Position numbers and translations under genes: made by a program
The notes under the pieces: model-generated
What the model saw: only the letters and a program-made list of their open reading frames with translations
Told to the model about the DNA's origin: nothing
The model's database searches: none
Origin: Agrypnia vestita
Lineage: Eukaryota; Arthropoda; Insecta; Trichoptera; Phryganeidae
Direction of reading: 5' to 3'
Length of the DNA stretch: 64,000 nt
Assembly (NCBI GenBank): GCA_016648135.1
Contig: JADDOH010024951.1
Location: forward strand, 1 to 64,000
Part shown: positions 10,155-21,289 of the stretch, one piece after another
Layout of the letters: the number at the start of each line of letters is the position of its first letter
Numbering within the stretch: position 1 is the first letter of the stretch

Positions 10155-10510
10155 TCATAATTTGTATGATGGTGGATGTTTTGCGGTTGCGTCTTGTGTG
10201 CATATTCCCCCAGTGAACCCGAATGGATTCTCATTTATTGTTGAATTGACTTTTGTGATTGAGTTTAGTCTCTTTTTGGCTACCTATTCAAAGATTTTCG
10301 CTATATTAGATAAATATTATATCACCTAATTCTCATTGTTTATTAAATTAGATTACACTACCTATATGATTGTAAATGATTATCCCTCACCACACACAAG
10401 AATCATCATTCTTTTTGGTGAGGTATATATAACATATAAAAAAAATAATTAAGTGTTAATATTTTCTAGCTATCATTATAATAAAATATTATATGTATTA
10501 TCAATTAAAT
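10155..10510 (+). repeat. dispersed repeat, copy 1 (copy 2 at 56635-56980)
   Basis: About 350 bases beginning ggtggatgttttgcggttgc are nearly identical to 56635-56980, including the ccctcaccacacacaagaatc block and the short inverted segment after it. The second copy directly follows a LINE reverse transcriptase fragment on the other strand, so the repeat may be part of an old element. There is no protein signal. Confidence 0.65.
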
Positions 10511-10599
10511 AAATAAAATAAAATATTCCGATAAATTAGAATCCTAATAATCCTACAGATACTATTTGTTGCTACGATTGGTAACTGATAGGTGCATAC

Positions 10600-10745
10600 T
10601 TTTCTGGTTTGTGCCTTTTTGGCCGAGGTTTCGGATCCTATTGCAGGGTTCATCATCAGGGCTGATGTCACGTCACATAGCTAATACCCCAGAAAACGAA
10701 AAACCGGAAGATTCTGAAAGACAGTGAAAACGTAAGAACAGTCAC
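10600..10745 (-). repeat. hammerhead-core repeat (same family as 31.6 kb fold-back)
   Basis: On the minus strand it reads CTGATGA (of ccctgatgatgaaccctgc), a short hairpin, then GAAACCTCGGCC. The same sequence type makes both arms of the fold-back at 31516-31705. It is a single arm here. Confidence 0.5.
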
Positions 10746-10859
10746 AAACTAAATTTTCGTTATCCATGGCTTATTTCAATGTAGGTACAAGCTGCACATA
10801 CCTGGTGATATAAATTAAGGAAATGAGACTTTCTGTCTTCTTTGCTCATACTGAATTTT

Positions 10860-11096
10860 TTGATCGAAAAGCAATTGAGATGGTATGACTACGTTGGTCA
10901 TAGAGCACTCGATCGCACTGTTAACCAGGCGATCTCCATGGACCTTCTCCGAATTACATCCAGAGAAAGACCAAAAAAATCATGGCAAAGGGATGGTCAG
11001 GTACAGATTGGGTGACGCTATTCAGGACAGAATAACGTATAGCCCAAGAAAGAGAAGAACTAACCCCAATAGTTGACGACGACAGCGAGTTAGAAT
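10860..11096 (+). pseudogene. RTE-type LINE C-terminal fragment, interrupted by a hAT MITE
   Basis: One frame reads LRWYDYVGHR, the W.GHV-type block of RTE C-termini, followed by RERPKKSW and GQVQIG. Stops follow. The sequence is broken by the MITE at 11097-11577, after which gttaggatgaagc resumes. Confidence 0.6.
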
Positions 11097-11577
11097 TAGG
11101 GAATACAATCCCGATCCTGTGAGATCTCGAGGCATTTTACGAGATCAATCCCGAACCGAAAAATCGGACGAGATTATCGGGATTGATCAGCATTTTTTAT
11201 ATTTTGAATATTTAATTGTTTATGTCTAAAGAGCTTTTAGTAAGTACCTACTTAAATCTTATATACATGTCACATTCAAATAATGAAAATAGCTTTGAAT
11301 AATATTTGCTGTATTTTATCAATCTAAAATAGAAATAAAAACTACTAACTAGTTAGCAGTTTTTACTCTACTACATTGACCGATTGATGCATGGAAAAAC
11401 GCCTACAAAAACTTTAATGCAATGATTAATAATGAACATTTTATTAAAATTGCTGATATAAAAATGCAAGTCATTGTCGTTAATTGCTATTCAGCTCCGT
11501 AGGGATCCCGAGGGATTGGAAATTCTAATCTCGAGGGATCCTGAAAGGGCAATCCCGACTCGGGATTGCATTCCCTA
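11097..11577. mobile_element. hAT-type MITE with 8-bp target duplication
   Basis: The ends are TAGGGAATACAATCCCGA and the inverse of ...TCGGGATTGCATTCCCTA. They are flanked by GTTAGAAT (11089-11096) and GTTAGGAT (11578-11585), an 8-bp direct repeat with one mismatch as expected for hAT insertions. The centre is 481 bases overall, non-coding and AT-rich. Confidence 0.75.
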
Positions 11578-11585
11578 GTTAGGAT

Positions 11586-12650
11586 GAAGCCAGAGAGAAA
11601 AAGACATGCTTAGAAATTTTTGTTTAACTTATGTAAAAACTTACTAATTTATGACTTTTTTTAAATGAAAGTAACATAAATATCTGCCGATGAACGACGA
11701 CGGACGGAATTGCCACAGAATTGACACAGAACGTGGGTCGGAGTAAAGAAGGAAAGATTTTTCTCCTCAATCTCCGCCTATAAAGCGCATGGTCTAGACA
11801 CTCTAAATATCTCTACTACAGCCACTAGCTACTTACATAGTTGAAATTGTACTTACGAAGTCCGTTCTTGTTCTTGGGTTGCAGAGCTCCGCATGTTGTA
11901 AGAGCGCCATATGTCTATTTTCGAAAGGCTTTAACTTAAACTGTGGCTACGTCGAATTCGGAAACAGAGCTACACGTCCATTTCTGAGAGGTTTAAACTT
12001 TCAACATCGGATGCGTCGTATTTTTAGGAACCGCGCGAAAAACGTCAATCTTCCAACGGAAAAAAGACAACGGAACACCGAAATGTAATTGTCAACTGGT
12101 TTGGACTTCGTGAGTTAAAATCCTGGCTAGCGATTGGAGCAGAATACTTCGAACGCCAATTTCGACCAATGACACTTCACGGCGGTCAGCGATCACGAAA
12201 CAACTGATTTAAAATACTTCGATATTTGTAAGTTCACCCGATATAATGTTTTATGGCTTGTTTGAAATATTTTAATAGCAGTTTACATGTACCAGACATT
12301 TTTACAAATGCGTAAATATGCTAATCAAAATCATTCAGTATTCCTGCGTCCGATCCTGAATCCTGTAGGATCAGATCAGTGGGTATACTGAGTGCCATTA
12401 ATACTTGTCGTTTTTAATCGCCTAGTCAAGTACATTGGGAAAAAGTAACAATATTTAAGTAAATAAAAAGTATAACCTCCACCTTAACGGTTTCCTATTT
12501 AATTTATATTTTTTTGTATCATCTTGATATAAACTTATCGATTCAGAGGCAAAAAATATTTTTAAATTTTCATGATTTGTCTTGCGGAAGTCCATTATAA
12601 TTAACTTAAAGAAAAATTAATAATACACACGTTGTTTTTATTAATTTATT
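11586..12650. other. no gene seen
   Basis: Mixed-composition sequence. The 69-codon frame at 11879-12088 has no recognisable motif or splice context. A short imperfect palindrome (gatcctgaatcctgtaggatcagatc) sits near 12352-12378. Confidence 0.4.
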
Positions 12651-12654
12651 AATA

Positions 12655-12715
12655 ATACAAAAGTGTTATAAAACTTTCATTAAACTTATAACACTTTTAT
12701 TAATCAATTAGAAAA
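12655..12715. repeat. hairpin, acaaaagtgttata arms
   Basis: Inverted arms attaataatacaaaagtgtt and its complement around an 18-base loop. Too small to classify. Confidence 0.5.
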
Positions 12716-12749
12716 GACATACAGAAATTAACGAAAAAATATTTAAGTT

Positions 12750-12819
12750 CTTGGGATTGGAACCAACGGACCTCCACTTTATCCGGGAATGGCGCGTTAT
12801 CCAATTCCGCCACGGCAGC
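12750..12819 (-). pseudogene. tRNA-like sequence (Arg-type), degenerate
   Basis: On the minus strand it has a D-arm-like GTGGCGGAATTGGATAACGC, resembling tRNA-Arg D arms, and a T-arm-like GGTTCCAATCCC. The anticodon stem CCATT/AGTGG encloses a 9-base instead of 7-base loop, and the acceptor ends do not pair. I take it as a tRNA pseudogene or the head of a SINE, not a working tRNA. Confidence 0.5.
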
Positions 12820-12879
12820 TTGGTAAATTAACGTCAATTTAAAAATTGGATTGCTTTAAAAAATTGAAAATTGAAAAAT

Positions 12880-13040
12880 TAATGCCGCCAATTTTGACGT
12901 TTTACGTTTGACAGGTTTGAAATTAATGAATCAAATTAATTAAATTCATAATTTGAACAACTAACTTAACATTTGTTTACGTTTTAGAGCTTTCTGATTT
13001 ATTTAATTAATTTGAGTTGAGTTTGTCAAGTCTTCTACAT
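12880..13040. mobile_element. MITE (TAATGCCGCCAATTTTGACG family), copy 1
   Basis: It begins TAATGCCGCCAATTTTGACG. Related copies at 59858-60042 and 60398-60548 have both ends as inverted repeats (…GGCGGCATTA) and share the gagctttctgattgattgaattcattaatt interior. The right end is degenerate here. Confidence 0.6.
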
Positions 13041-13650
13041 TGGCCAATTTTTCGTGCCCAATGCACGCCTGGTAGATTTTCTTAATCTAAATGTTCCACT
13101 AAACGTCTATTCGAAGTAAACAATGGTTGATTTAAGGGATTTTTAGAACAAACCACCAAAATATGTAGACATGAACTAAAGAAATTTTATTCGTAGACTA
13201 TCTGGTTCCACGCCTGGTAGGTAATAAAATACTACTACAAACTTGTAAATTTTGAAATAATCATGGAAATAATCATTAAAAAGTATAATGTCGTAATTAA
13301 AATGTCGTGCTTTATTAAAAAAAAGACGTTTTTACTTGAAGAGACTCAATTTGGAACAAAATTAAAAAAGAACAACATCTGTTGTAAAAATTACTTTTGT
13401 TTATTTTTTCGTGGATATTTCATTATGCAAGAATAAATACTTTAACTGCATTATAAATATGTCTTAAATACATATAACCGAGGGAAGATATACGTGGCCT
13501 AATCCCCTCGCCTAAAGAAGGATTTCCGGTCATCTCTGTACAATTTTATACTCTGTGAGTTTTGGCAAAACAAGTTCAAAATCATTTCACGTGTTCTTTT
13601 TTAAACATTTTGAATAGTGGTGTCAAACGGCACGCATTAATAGTATATTT
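13041..13650. other. no gene seen
   Basis: AT-rich. The 12-mer CACGCCTGGTAG occurs at about 13065 and 13211. Nothing else stands out. Confidence 0.4.
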
Positions 13651-13652
13651 AT

Positions 13653-14392
13653 TAGTGACGTAACGAATATTCGCATTCGCATTCGCGAATATTCGCATAT
13701 TTTTGCATATTCGCAATCGCATTCGCATTCGCAAAGTTCGAGGGAATATGAACATCAGAAAAAAACATGTACATGGTTAATATAAAATCCATTCATTTCT
13801 TTTTTATTATTATTAGAAAAAGTAACTATACCTCGTAAACACGTTATCAGTCTTCACTTTCCTTTATCATTTGGTATTATTTGTTTATCATCTACTTCTA
13901 CATTGGGTAATAAAGCTTAAAATTCCAGATCACTACTAAATAACATGTAACTTCTCATTACAACTTAGAAAACAAAAAAATATAATAATGCAATGTAAAC
14001 AAACAAAAACAAATTCTTCTCTGAAACTTTTATCAGTCTTTACATAAGCTTTTAATGTTAGGTAATCATCTTCTTATCGAAACTAAAAACAAAAATCAAA
14101 CAAAAACTATATTCTTCAATTACAAATCATAAATAATTTATGTTTTATAAGAAAACACTTTAAACAAACAAAAACAAAATTATTCTTTATGCTTCTATTA
14201 GATCAACTCGGAAATTCTCGGAACAAGATACAAACGGAACGCGCCTCGCGCGAAACTGAGCCGCTAAGCCATACATAATTGGTGCCAAATTAATAAAAAA
14301 TCAATATTCGTATTCGCATTCGCATTCGCATTCGCGAATGTCGGTAGCAGATATTCGCATTCGCTCAAAAAATGACATTCGTTACATCACTA
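13653..14392. mobile_element. hAT-like element with ATTCGC-repeat subterminal regions
   Basis: The ends TAGTGACGTAACGAAT and (inverse) TAGTGATGTAACGAAT form terminal repeats. Just inside each end are tandem copies of attcgc/gcgaat hexamers (13665-13735 and 14305-14365). The interior is AT-rich and non-coding. The TAGTGATG-type tip suits hAT. No clear 8-bp target duplication remains. Confidence 0.65.
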
Positions 14393-15070
14393 ATCTACCT
14401 ACATAGGTACCTACTGCCTATGTATATTGAAAGCTAGAAAAGTATTGTGTGCACTGTAACCCAAACAAAGGCGTTAAATCGAAATTTTAGAAACGCATTT
14501 GTTTATTCACAACAACCAGCACGAGTCGTTACTTCATAACCTCCCATCATTTGTGTCATTCGCTTTCCCGTTCGTGCTTCATTCTGAATTCGCCTCAACG
14601 GGGGTTTTTGTTTTTAATCGATAATCGGAATCAAGTTACTGCGGGTACCTACCTACAGAGAATTGTGTTGTATAAATTCCCCGTTGCCCGTTTTTTGCAG
14701 GCTGCGTCATACTGACGAGTAGGTAGGTGCCTGTGTCTACACACTTTCAGACATGACTTATCTGTGGCTGTTTATATTGGCTTAAAAAATCACAAGAGTC
14801 GGTTAATCGGTTACACATGTTACTATTATTTTAGATTTGTATCTGATTGTATCGATAATTGGTAACTGAGATTTAACTGTTATTATTACCAATCATCGAT
14901 ACAATTAGATGCAAATCTCAAATAACGGTTTTTGTGTAACCACGGGTACCCACTTATTTATGTAATGTTGACTTTGCGTAATGTTTCTATGAGAAATGTC
15001 AAGAAATCTGCCAAATGTAAGCACGTCAGAATTGCCGAAGTGTACGTACAATTTATTTATTTATATTAAT
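14393..15070. repeat. unassigned stretch containing a hairpin at 14810-14943
   Basis: The arms ggttacaca...tattttagatttgtatctgattgtatcgat and the inverse (ending ttttgtgtaacc) enclose about 25 bases. It looks like a short fold-back MITE. The rest shows no feature. Confidence 0.5.
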
Positions 15071-15073
15071 CTT

Positions 15074-15360
15074 ACACAGAGTTATTTGGAAAACATTAAT
15101 AACCTCGCAGGACTATATTCCTGTCTTGATTATGAGTCGAAAATGTTCAAGCTATCATGATCAATAGTTATGGAGATATGCGACATAAAAGTTTGCATTT
15201 TTTTTCAATATTTCTGACTTATTTTTTGTAAAACGTTGGATTATCAATACAGTAACTTAGATCGAATGTGAAAAACTCATTCCCTTTAATACAAGTCAAG
15301 TAAAATAATAAAAACCTTCCAATTCCAATTGGAAAATTTTCAGGATTTTTATCATTTCTA
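15074..15360. mobile_element. palindromic MITE family, half copy
   Basis: Left half of the 4266-4777 family, starting acagagttatttggaaaac and stopping near the palindrome centre. Confidence 0.65.
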
Positions 15361-15524
15361 TGGTGAATGTAAATACTAAATACCATCTGTCAAATCCAAT
15401 GATCATAGGTATCATGATGATTATTTACGACGACATTGCCATCGATGATATCATAAAATGTTTGATTTATTTTTGTGAAAAGAAACGTATATCTGAAATT
15501 AGTATTATTCTCGATTTAATTATA

Positions 15525-16062
15525 CAGGGTTATTTAGAAAACATTAAAAACCTCGCAGGACTATACGCCTGCTTTGATTACGAGTCGAAAATGTTCAAGC
15601 TGTTATGACCTAATATCAATAGTTACGGAGATATGCGACATCAAAGTTTGCATTTTTTTTTCAATATTTCTGACTTATTTTTTGTAAAACGTTAGACTAT
15701 CATTACAGTAACTTATATCGAGTATGAAAAATTCACTCCCTTTAATACAAGTCAAATAAAAAAATAAAAACCTTCGAATTCCAATTGGAAAACATTCCAA
15801 TTGAAATTTTTTCTGGGTTTTAATCATTTTATTTAATTTTTATTGAAAGGAATGAATTTTTCGTAATTGATATTAGTTACTATAATGATAGTTCAACGTT
15901 TTACAAAAAATAAGTTAAAAATATTGAAAAAAAATGCAAATTTTGATGTCGCATGTCTCCATAACTATTGATATTAGGTTATGATAGCTTAAACATTTTC
16001 GACTCATAATCAAGGCAGGAGTATAGTCCTTCGAGGTTATTAATGTTTTCCAAATAACTCTG
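15525..16062. mobile_element. palindromic MITE, copy B, full length
   Basis: 538 bases from CAGGGTTATTTAG to CAAATAACTCTG, flanked by TA. It is the inverted-half structure of copy A at 4266. The 82-codon frame crossing its left end is chance. Confidence 0.7.
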
Positions 16063-16224
16063 TACAAGAAATGACTAAAAAGATAAAATATTTTTTAACA
16101 GCCTAGCAGCAAGTACTAGGAGTGGTCACAGTATAGGCGCACATCAATAAAATTAAAAGCGTGGGGCGTTTTGTCTCAAACCCCAACAATTTCTTTAAAT
16201 ATCATATTCCAATTTTGATTGACT

Positions 16225-16400
16225 GGAAGTCTTTTTGCATAGGCATCAGGGATTGAAAGAGTACATGTCAGGATAGAGAAAGATGGAGAGGAATGTTGGA
16301 GGAAGTCAAGGCCAACAATGGACTGTGGAGCCATTGACGATGGAAGTTTTTTCGGCGCATCACATGAATCATTTTGCCAAAAAAAATGGTCTTTGAAGAG
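16225..16400 (+). pseudogene. RTE-type LINE fragment
   Basis: One frame reads DRERWRGMLEEVKANNGLWSH before a stop. This resembles the C-terminal DR.RWR block of RTE-like ORF2. Confidence 0.5.
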
Positions 16401-17160
16401 GAAATCTGAAATTTCAGAATCGTAATCAGTTAAATAAATGGCAAAAATAATATTTTAAATCATATAAAAAACAGCTCCCTTTGACACATTGAAGATTGTG
16501 AAGGAAAAATGACTTTAATGTGAAAATCACTTAACCCATGAAAGAACCGAAGACCACAATTTGGATACCAAACATTTTGGTATCCATAAGCACTGCAAGA
16601 TAAAACTATTTTTGAAAAATTGAACAATTAAGTCTGATAGAATTTCGAAACAATCACGGTGAAACTGATAATTTCCAATAAACAACATTAAATTAATCCA
16701 TGAAACGGATCACATTAAAATAATTTACTTGCATTCCATACCGACTGTAGGAATTCCAAATTAATTTTCGACCACCTAACTGAACTACTTACGACTAGAA
16801 GGCGACCAGTATAAATTGGCGCGCGAGGGAGGACGTCCCTGTCGCGTAACAGAAGTTGCCAGGGTGTAAATTTATTACACAATACAATATGTACAGTTGC
16901 CGGCAAACTTCTTGAAATTCTTTGGCATAGTGGGGGAATGCCCAGAAGATAGTGATGGGTCGTCAACGTATTTACTGTCGACGAAACGAGACCGTCCACG
17001 TCCGTCCATCGACGAGACGATCAACTAGTTGAATTCGTCAACTAGTTGACGCATCAACTTCGTTACGCGGACGTCGCGGACGTTCTATCTAAACATCGGG
17101 ACGATGGTCAACTGTCTACGGTTCGACGCGACGCTGCTCGACGGCTCAACCGTTGGCTAT
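16401..17160. other. unassigned, with transposon fragment (16792-16881) and CpG-rich block (16940-17160)
   Basis: Positions 16792-16881 (gcgaccagtataaattggcg ...) match the low-coordinate end of the transposon at 60618-61062. Positions 16940-17160 are unusually CpG-rich, with repeated gtcaac, gacg and actagttgac strings. No reading frame of interest was seen. Confidence 0.45.
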
Positions 17161-18925
17161 TTTTATTACGTTAAATTTTTAAATTTAAAGAAGTTCGAAA
17201 GAATATAGTTTCGGAGAAAGTAAAACCGCTACTTATGCTCATACGTAAAAAGAAATATTTTATTATTTATTTGTTTACGCACATTATAAGCTTTTACATA
17301 TTGTTTTATATCCTTCTTTCTATATATAATAAAGAAAGAAGTAGGTATACACAACAATATCAGGTGTAAGCCTGTGATGGATCCTCTTCTTCGCCTTTCA
17401 GCTCGATCCTACTCCTAACTGAGTTTACGCCTTGTTAGAGGCAAACAAGCTATCTATCTACGTCGGGTGAAGGCTCTACGGTTTTTTAACGTAGTATTTC
17501 CAAACACCCTCGCTTTATTCAAGACCTCCCCAGTTCACGTTGTGTAATTTTTTGTTTCGAACTATAGGGGATGAATTGGTTTAGTGGTAACCCTAACGCA
17601 AGCTTTACTTAAATTAAATACTGGGGTATGAAGTTCGTGAACGCAAACAAAACTACCTAGCACGTCAATTAAGCCCTACGGTGCAATTGCTAAACATACT
17701 ATGTTCCGTGGCCCTATATTATTTACCTATCATTCCTACGGACTGAAACCACTGCATCTGGTGTAGCTGCGCTTCCAGAGTGCGCGATCCTCTGCTTCCA
17801 TGCCCTCTCCGCTCGATCCCCCATTGTCCTACCTGTATGGGATCGACCGCCATCCACTGGAAAGGTTAGTGACGTGCCGTTATCACATGCGCATGCACAT
17901 ATAGAGTACATAGATCCACTGAAAGCCCTCGAGTCCTTCGTAGCCGTTCCTGTGGATGATTCCGTCTTCGACGCCCTCGCTGATTAATAACTTTATCTCT
18001 CGCCGTTATCTCGCTGTGCTTATTCCTTACGATCTTTTATATTTACTCTGCATTATCTTTATATCTATTACATTGTTACGTTTATTTACTAGCCGGCCTA
18101 AGTTCCGTTACCTGTATCTGGCCCTATGTCTCATTCTAGTGGTACGTTGGGTTCTAATGGATAAGGGGTTTGTAGGAGGTATGTGTAAATGTATGTGTAC
18201 GCGGAAAATGTGGTTGCTTTAAATTCGGCCCCTCCATACCCAAAGGCTCATCGGTGACTGATCCCATCTTCCTTCTCCCGACACGAGTTACGGATACGTT
18301 GACCTGAGCCTGGATGCGCCTTTTCATGTTGGGCCTCTTCTGTGCAAAGTACCGCACCATCCCTCGCGTCAGTGTCTGGCGTCCGGGCTCAGAGCCAGTT
18401 TGCCCCCCGAATTCCAACTCCTCCAGGTTAAACTAAGTTAAACTACGGTATATATACTGAAGCTACTGTAAAGATGGTCCCGGGCCACCTGTCAAGTCAA
18501 AAATATGCGAGTGGGGAAGGGGAGTTTCCTAGGCTCCCCAACCCTCGCCTGTGAGCAACTGCAGCCCATTGGCCATTCGCGACACTACCGTGACTGCAAC
18601 CACCCTCCCAGGTAGTACTTATTATAATCTGATATGCATCAATACGTTCAATCCATTCCAGACGAGGGAAGACATCCGCACGGGTGTTGTGCCACCCGTG
18701 AAGAGCCCCCTCATACACTACGTACGAATAGATACCTACTAATAAAATATAATATACATACATATACTTACATATACAATACATAAATAAATACTTGTAA
18801 TGGTTGGTTGCCATGTGGTTTCACGAGGCCATGACCCCTCGTTTTAGTAGATGGAAAGGTGGATCTGGACAGTAGGGATATGCCTAGCCCCTGGCCAGGG
18901 ATGTCGGTGTATTTTCTCCAAATGG
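17161..18925. other. unassigned sequence
   Basis: Positions 17265-17310 carry the atttgtttacgcacattat...gcttttacat signature also seen at 51255-51280 (LINE tail, minus strand). The minus frame 18440-18154 (LEFGGQTGSEPGRQ..., RGMVRYFAQKRPNMKRRIQ) is GC-richer than its surroundings but matches nothing I recognise. A decayed mobile-element ORF is possible. Confidence 0.35.
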
Positions 18926-18929
18926 TGTA

Positions 18930-20100
18930 CAGCTAGAATCATGCCATCGATGATGATGGGATCTGCCTAATTATCTCCGACTGATGTGTAACTGGAACCC
19001 TGCCATCACTGATGAAGATGATGTTGTCACTATCGAAACGTCACCTGATGATATATAGCTGAACCACCGCTAGTGATGATGATGATGATGATGAGACTAT
19101 CGTAACGTTTCCTGACGATATATATCTGAGACACCGCTAATGATGATGATGATACTATCGGAACGCCTCCTGACTATATATGACTGGGACACCGCTAATG
19201 TTGATGATGATGGTGATACTATTGGGACGTCTCCTGACGATATATAAAACTGGGACACTGCTAATGATGATGATGTTGACGATACTATCGAAACGCCTCC
19301 TGACGATATATAGCTGAACCACCGCTAGTGATGATGATGATGATGATGATACTATCGTAACGTCTCCTGACTATATATAGCCGAAACACCGCTAATGATG
19401 ATGATGATACTATCGTAACGACTCCTGACGATATATAGCTGAAACACCGCTAATGATGATGATGATGATGATGATGCTACCGAAACGCCCCCCTGACTAT
19501 ATATAACTGGGACACCGCTAATGATGATGTTGATGATGATACTATCGAAACGCCTCCTGACTATATATAACTGGGACACTGCTAATGATGATGTTGATGA
19601 TGATACTATCGAAACGCCTCCTGACTACATACAACTGGGACGCTGCTAATGATGGTGATGATGATGACGCTATTGAAACGTCTCCTGACAATATATAACT
19701 GGGACACTGCTAATGATGATGATGTTGATGATACTATCGAAACGCCTCCTGACGATATAAAGCTGAACCACCGCTAGTGATGACGATGATGATGATGATA
19801 CTATCAGAACGCCTCCTGACTATATGTGACTGGAACACCGCTAATGAAGATGATGATGATGATACTATTGAAACGTCTCCTGACGATATACAACTGGGAC
19901 ACTGCTAATGATGATGATGATACTATCGGAACGCCTCCTGACTATATATGACTGGAACACCGCTAATGAAGATGATGATGATGATACTATTGAAACGTCT
20001 TCTGACGATATACAACTGGGACACTGCTAATGATGGTGATGATGATGATGATGCTATCGAAACGCCTCCCGACTATATATAACAGGGACGCGGTATATGA
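18930..20100 (+). repeat. GAT-rich minisatellite, ~58-72-bp unit, about 17 copies
   Basis: Each unit has cctcctgac(t/g)atatata, then actgggacaccgctaatgatg, a variable run of GAT/GTT triplets, and actatcgaaacg. Unit length varies mainly through the number of GAT triplets (starts near 19043, 19110, 19168, 19232, 19298 and so on). The frame seen on the minus strand at 19352-19579 is simply the translated repeat. Confidence 0.9.
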
Positions 20101-21285
20101 ATAGACAAATAAATACCTAATTGATTAATGAACCATTCAATCAATCAAGCAATCAATTAAATAAATAAATAGGAATGAATAAATAAGTTCGGCGTCGAGC
20201 ACACGGGCCGCGCGATCCCTGGAAGTTCACACACATGCAGAGAAGGGTTAATTTGGCAAATTAACTCGCCCCTATTATGGTCAGTACGGATTCAACATGC
20301 AAACAACACCTGTGGAAAAACACATGTAAAGTTTACGGTACAGGGGTTAGCTTTCACTGTCGGCGCCTCCTCCGTCTCTGTCTGGGGTGTCGAACCCGAG
20401 ACCATTCTTCTCAATCGTGCGCCACCTTTATATATCGTTATAATCTCAAAACGAAAGAGGATGACATGACTTACCCATCTGCCGCCGATTATATCCATTC
20501 CAGTGCATCGTAGTTTCACTTTATGTACCTCACTTTATACCTAAGGATTGCGGACACTTGCCTTGCACGCGCATACGATTCACAGGCCCCTAATTAACTA
20601 TAGTTCGCGACCTAACCTTTGATCCTGCCATCACGCGTTTTTTAAGTTTCAGTAGCTGGGGCTTAGTATCCAGCCTCTGTAACTATACGGTGTATATACT
20701 CTAACCAAACCGAAACTAGACATTATTTTCTTTTCTTTAAATTTATATTCCTCGAGATACCGGAATTAGACTCTAGCTCGACAATTGTAAGTATTTATAT
20801 ATCTTAATAATACTGCAACATAGTCCTTATTTCCGTCTTACGCATCCGTACTTCCCGGGTCACCGAGACTAGACTCCAATTCTAATGATCATACTCTAAT
20901 GATTATACGCACCGATATTTTTCATAAAACCCGTTACCCGTTATTTTCCGATGTTACTTATTCTTATATTTATCCGAAATACCGGGATTAAGCTTTGAAT
21001 CTAGGATTCCATCCATCTATAAGTTTTAACAAACCCATGAAGCAACCACTTGTCCACTTGTTGTTGTTAAAGAATTGATTGCTTCTATAATAAAACCCCA
21101 CTAGTCTACATCTTTATAAGGTCAATACATATTACTTTTAGGGTCCGCCGATTTAGTTTTATTCTTAATATTATCCTTAATATAAATTTATTATCATCTC
21201 GAATATTTGATATCTACTCTCCGGCAAATTTTAATATAGTTTAAATCATTTTAATATAATTTGTCATTTGAATATAGTTTAGGAA
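20101..21285. other. no gene seen
   Basis: Moderate GC. Two short frames at 20277-20519 have no domain match. Strings of the type found in the array downstream begin to appear from about 20700. Confidence 0.35.
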
Positions 21286-21289
21286 TAAC

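Noticed and set aside
12750..12819. Functional tRNA gene
   Set aside because: Nine-base anticodon loop and non-pairing acceptor ends.
18154..18440. GC-rich minus frame as a possible host exon
   Set aside because: No clear splice sites and no recognised domain. Basic composition fits a decayed mobile-element ORF equally well, so it is not called a gene.
19352..19579. 75-codon minus-strand frame
   Set aside because: It is the translation of the minisatellite (repeating VRR..DSIIIN and SSSS) with no independent support.
18930..20100. CTGACGA ... GAAACG in each minisatellite unit, possibly a ribozyme-bearing satellite
   Set aside because: The bases between the two motifs do not form a stem II, and no stem I, stem III or cleavage triplet can be placed. 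The coincidence of short words is not enough.
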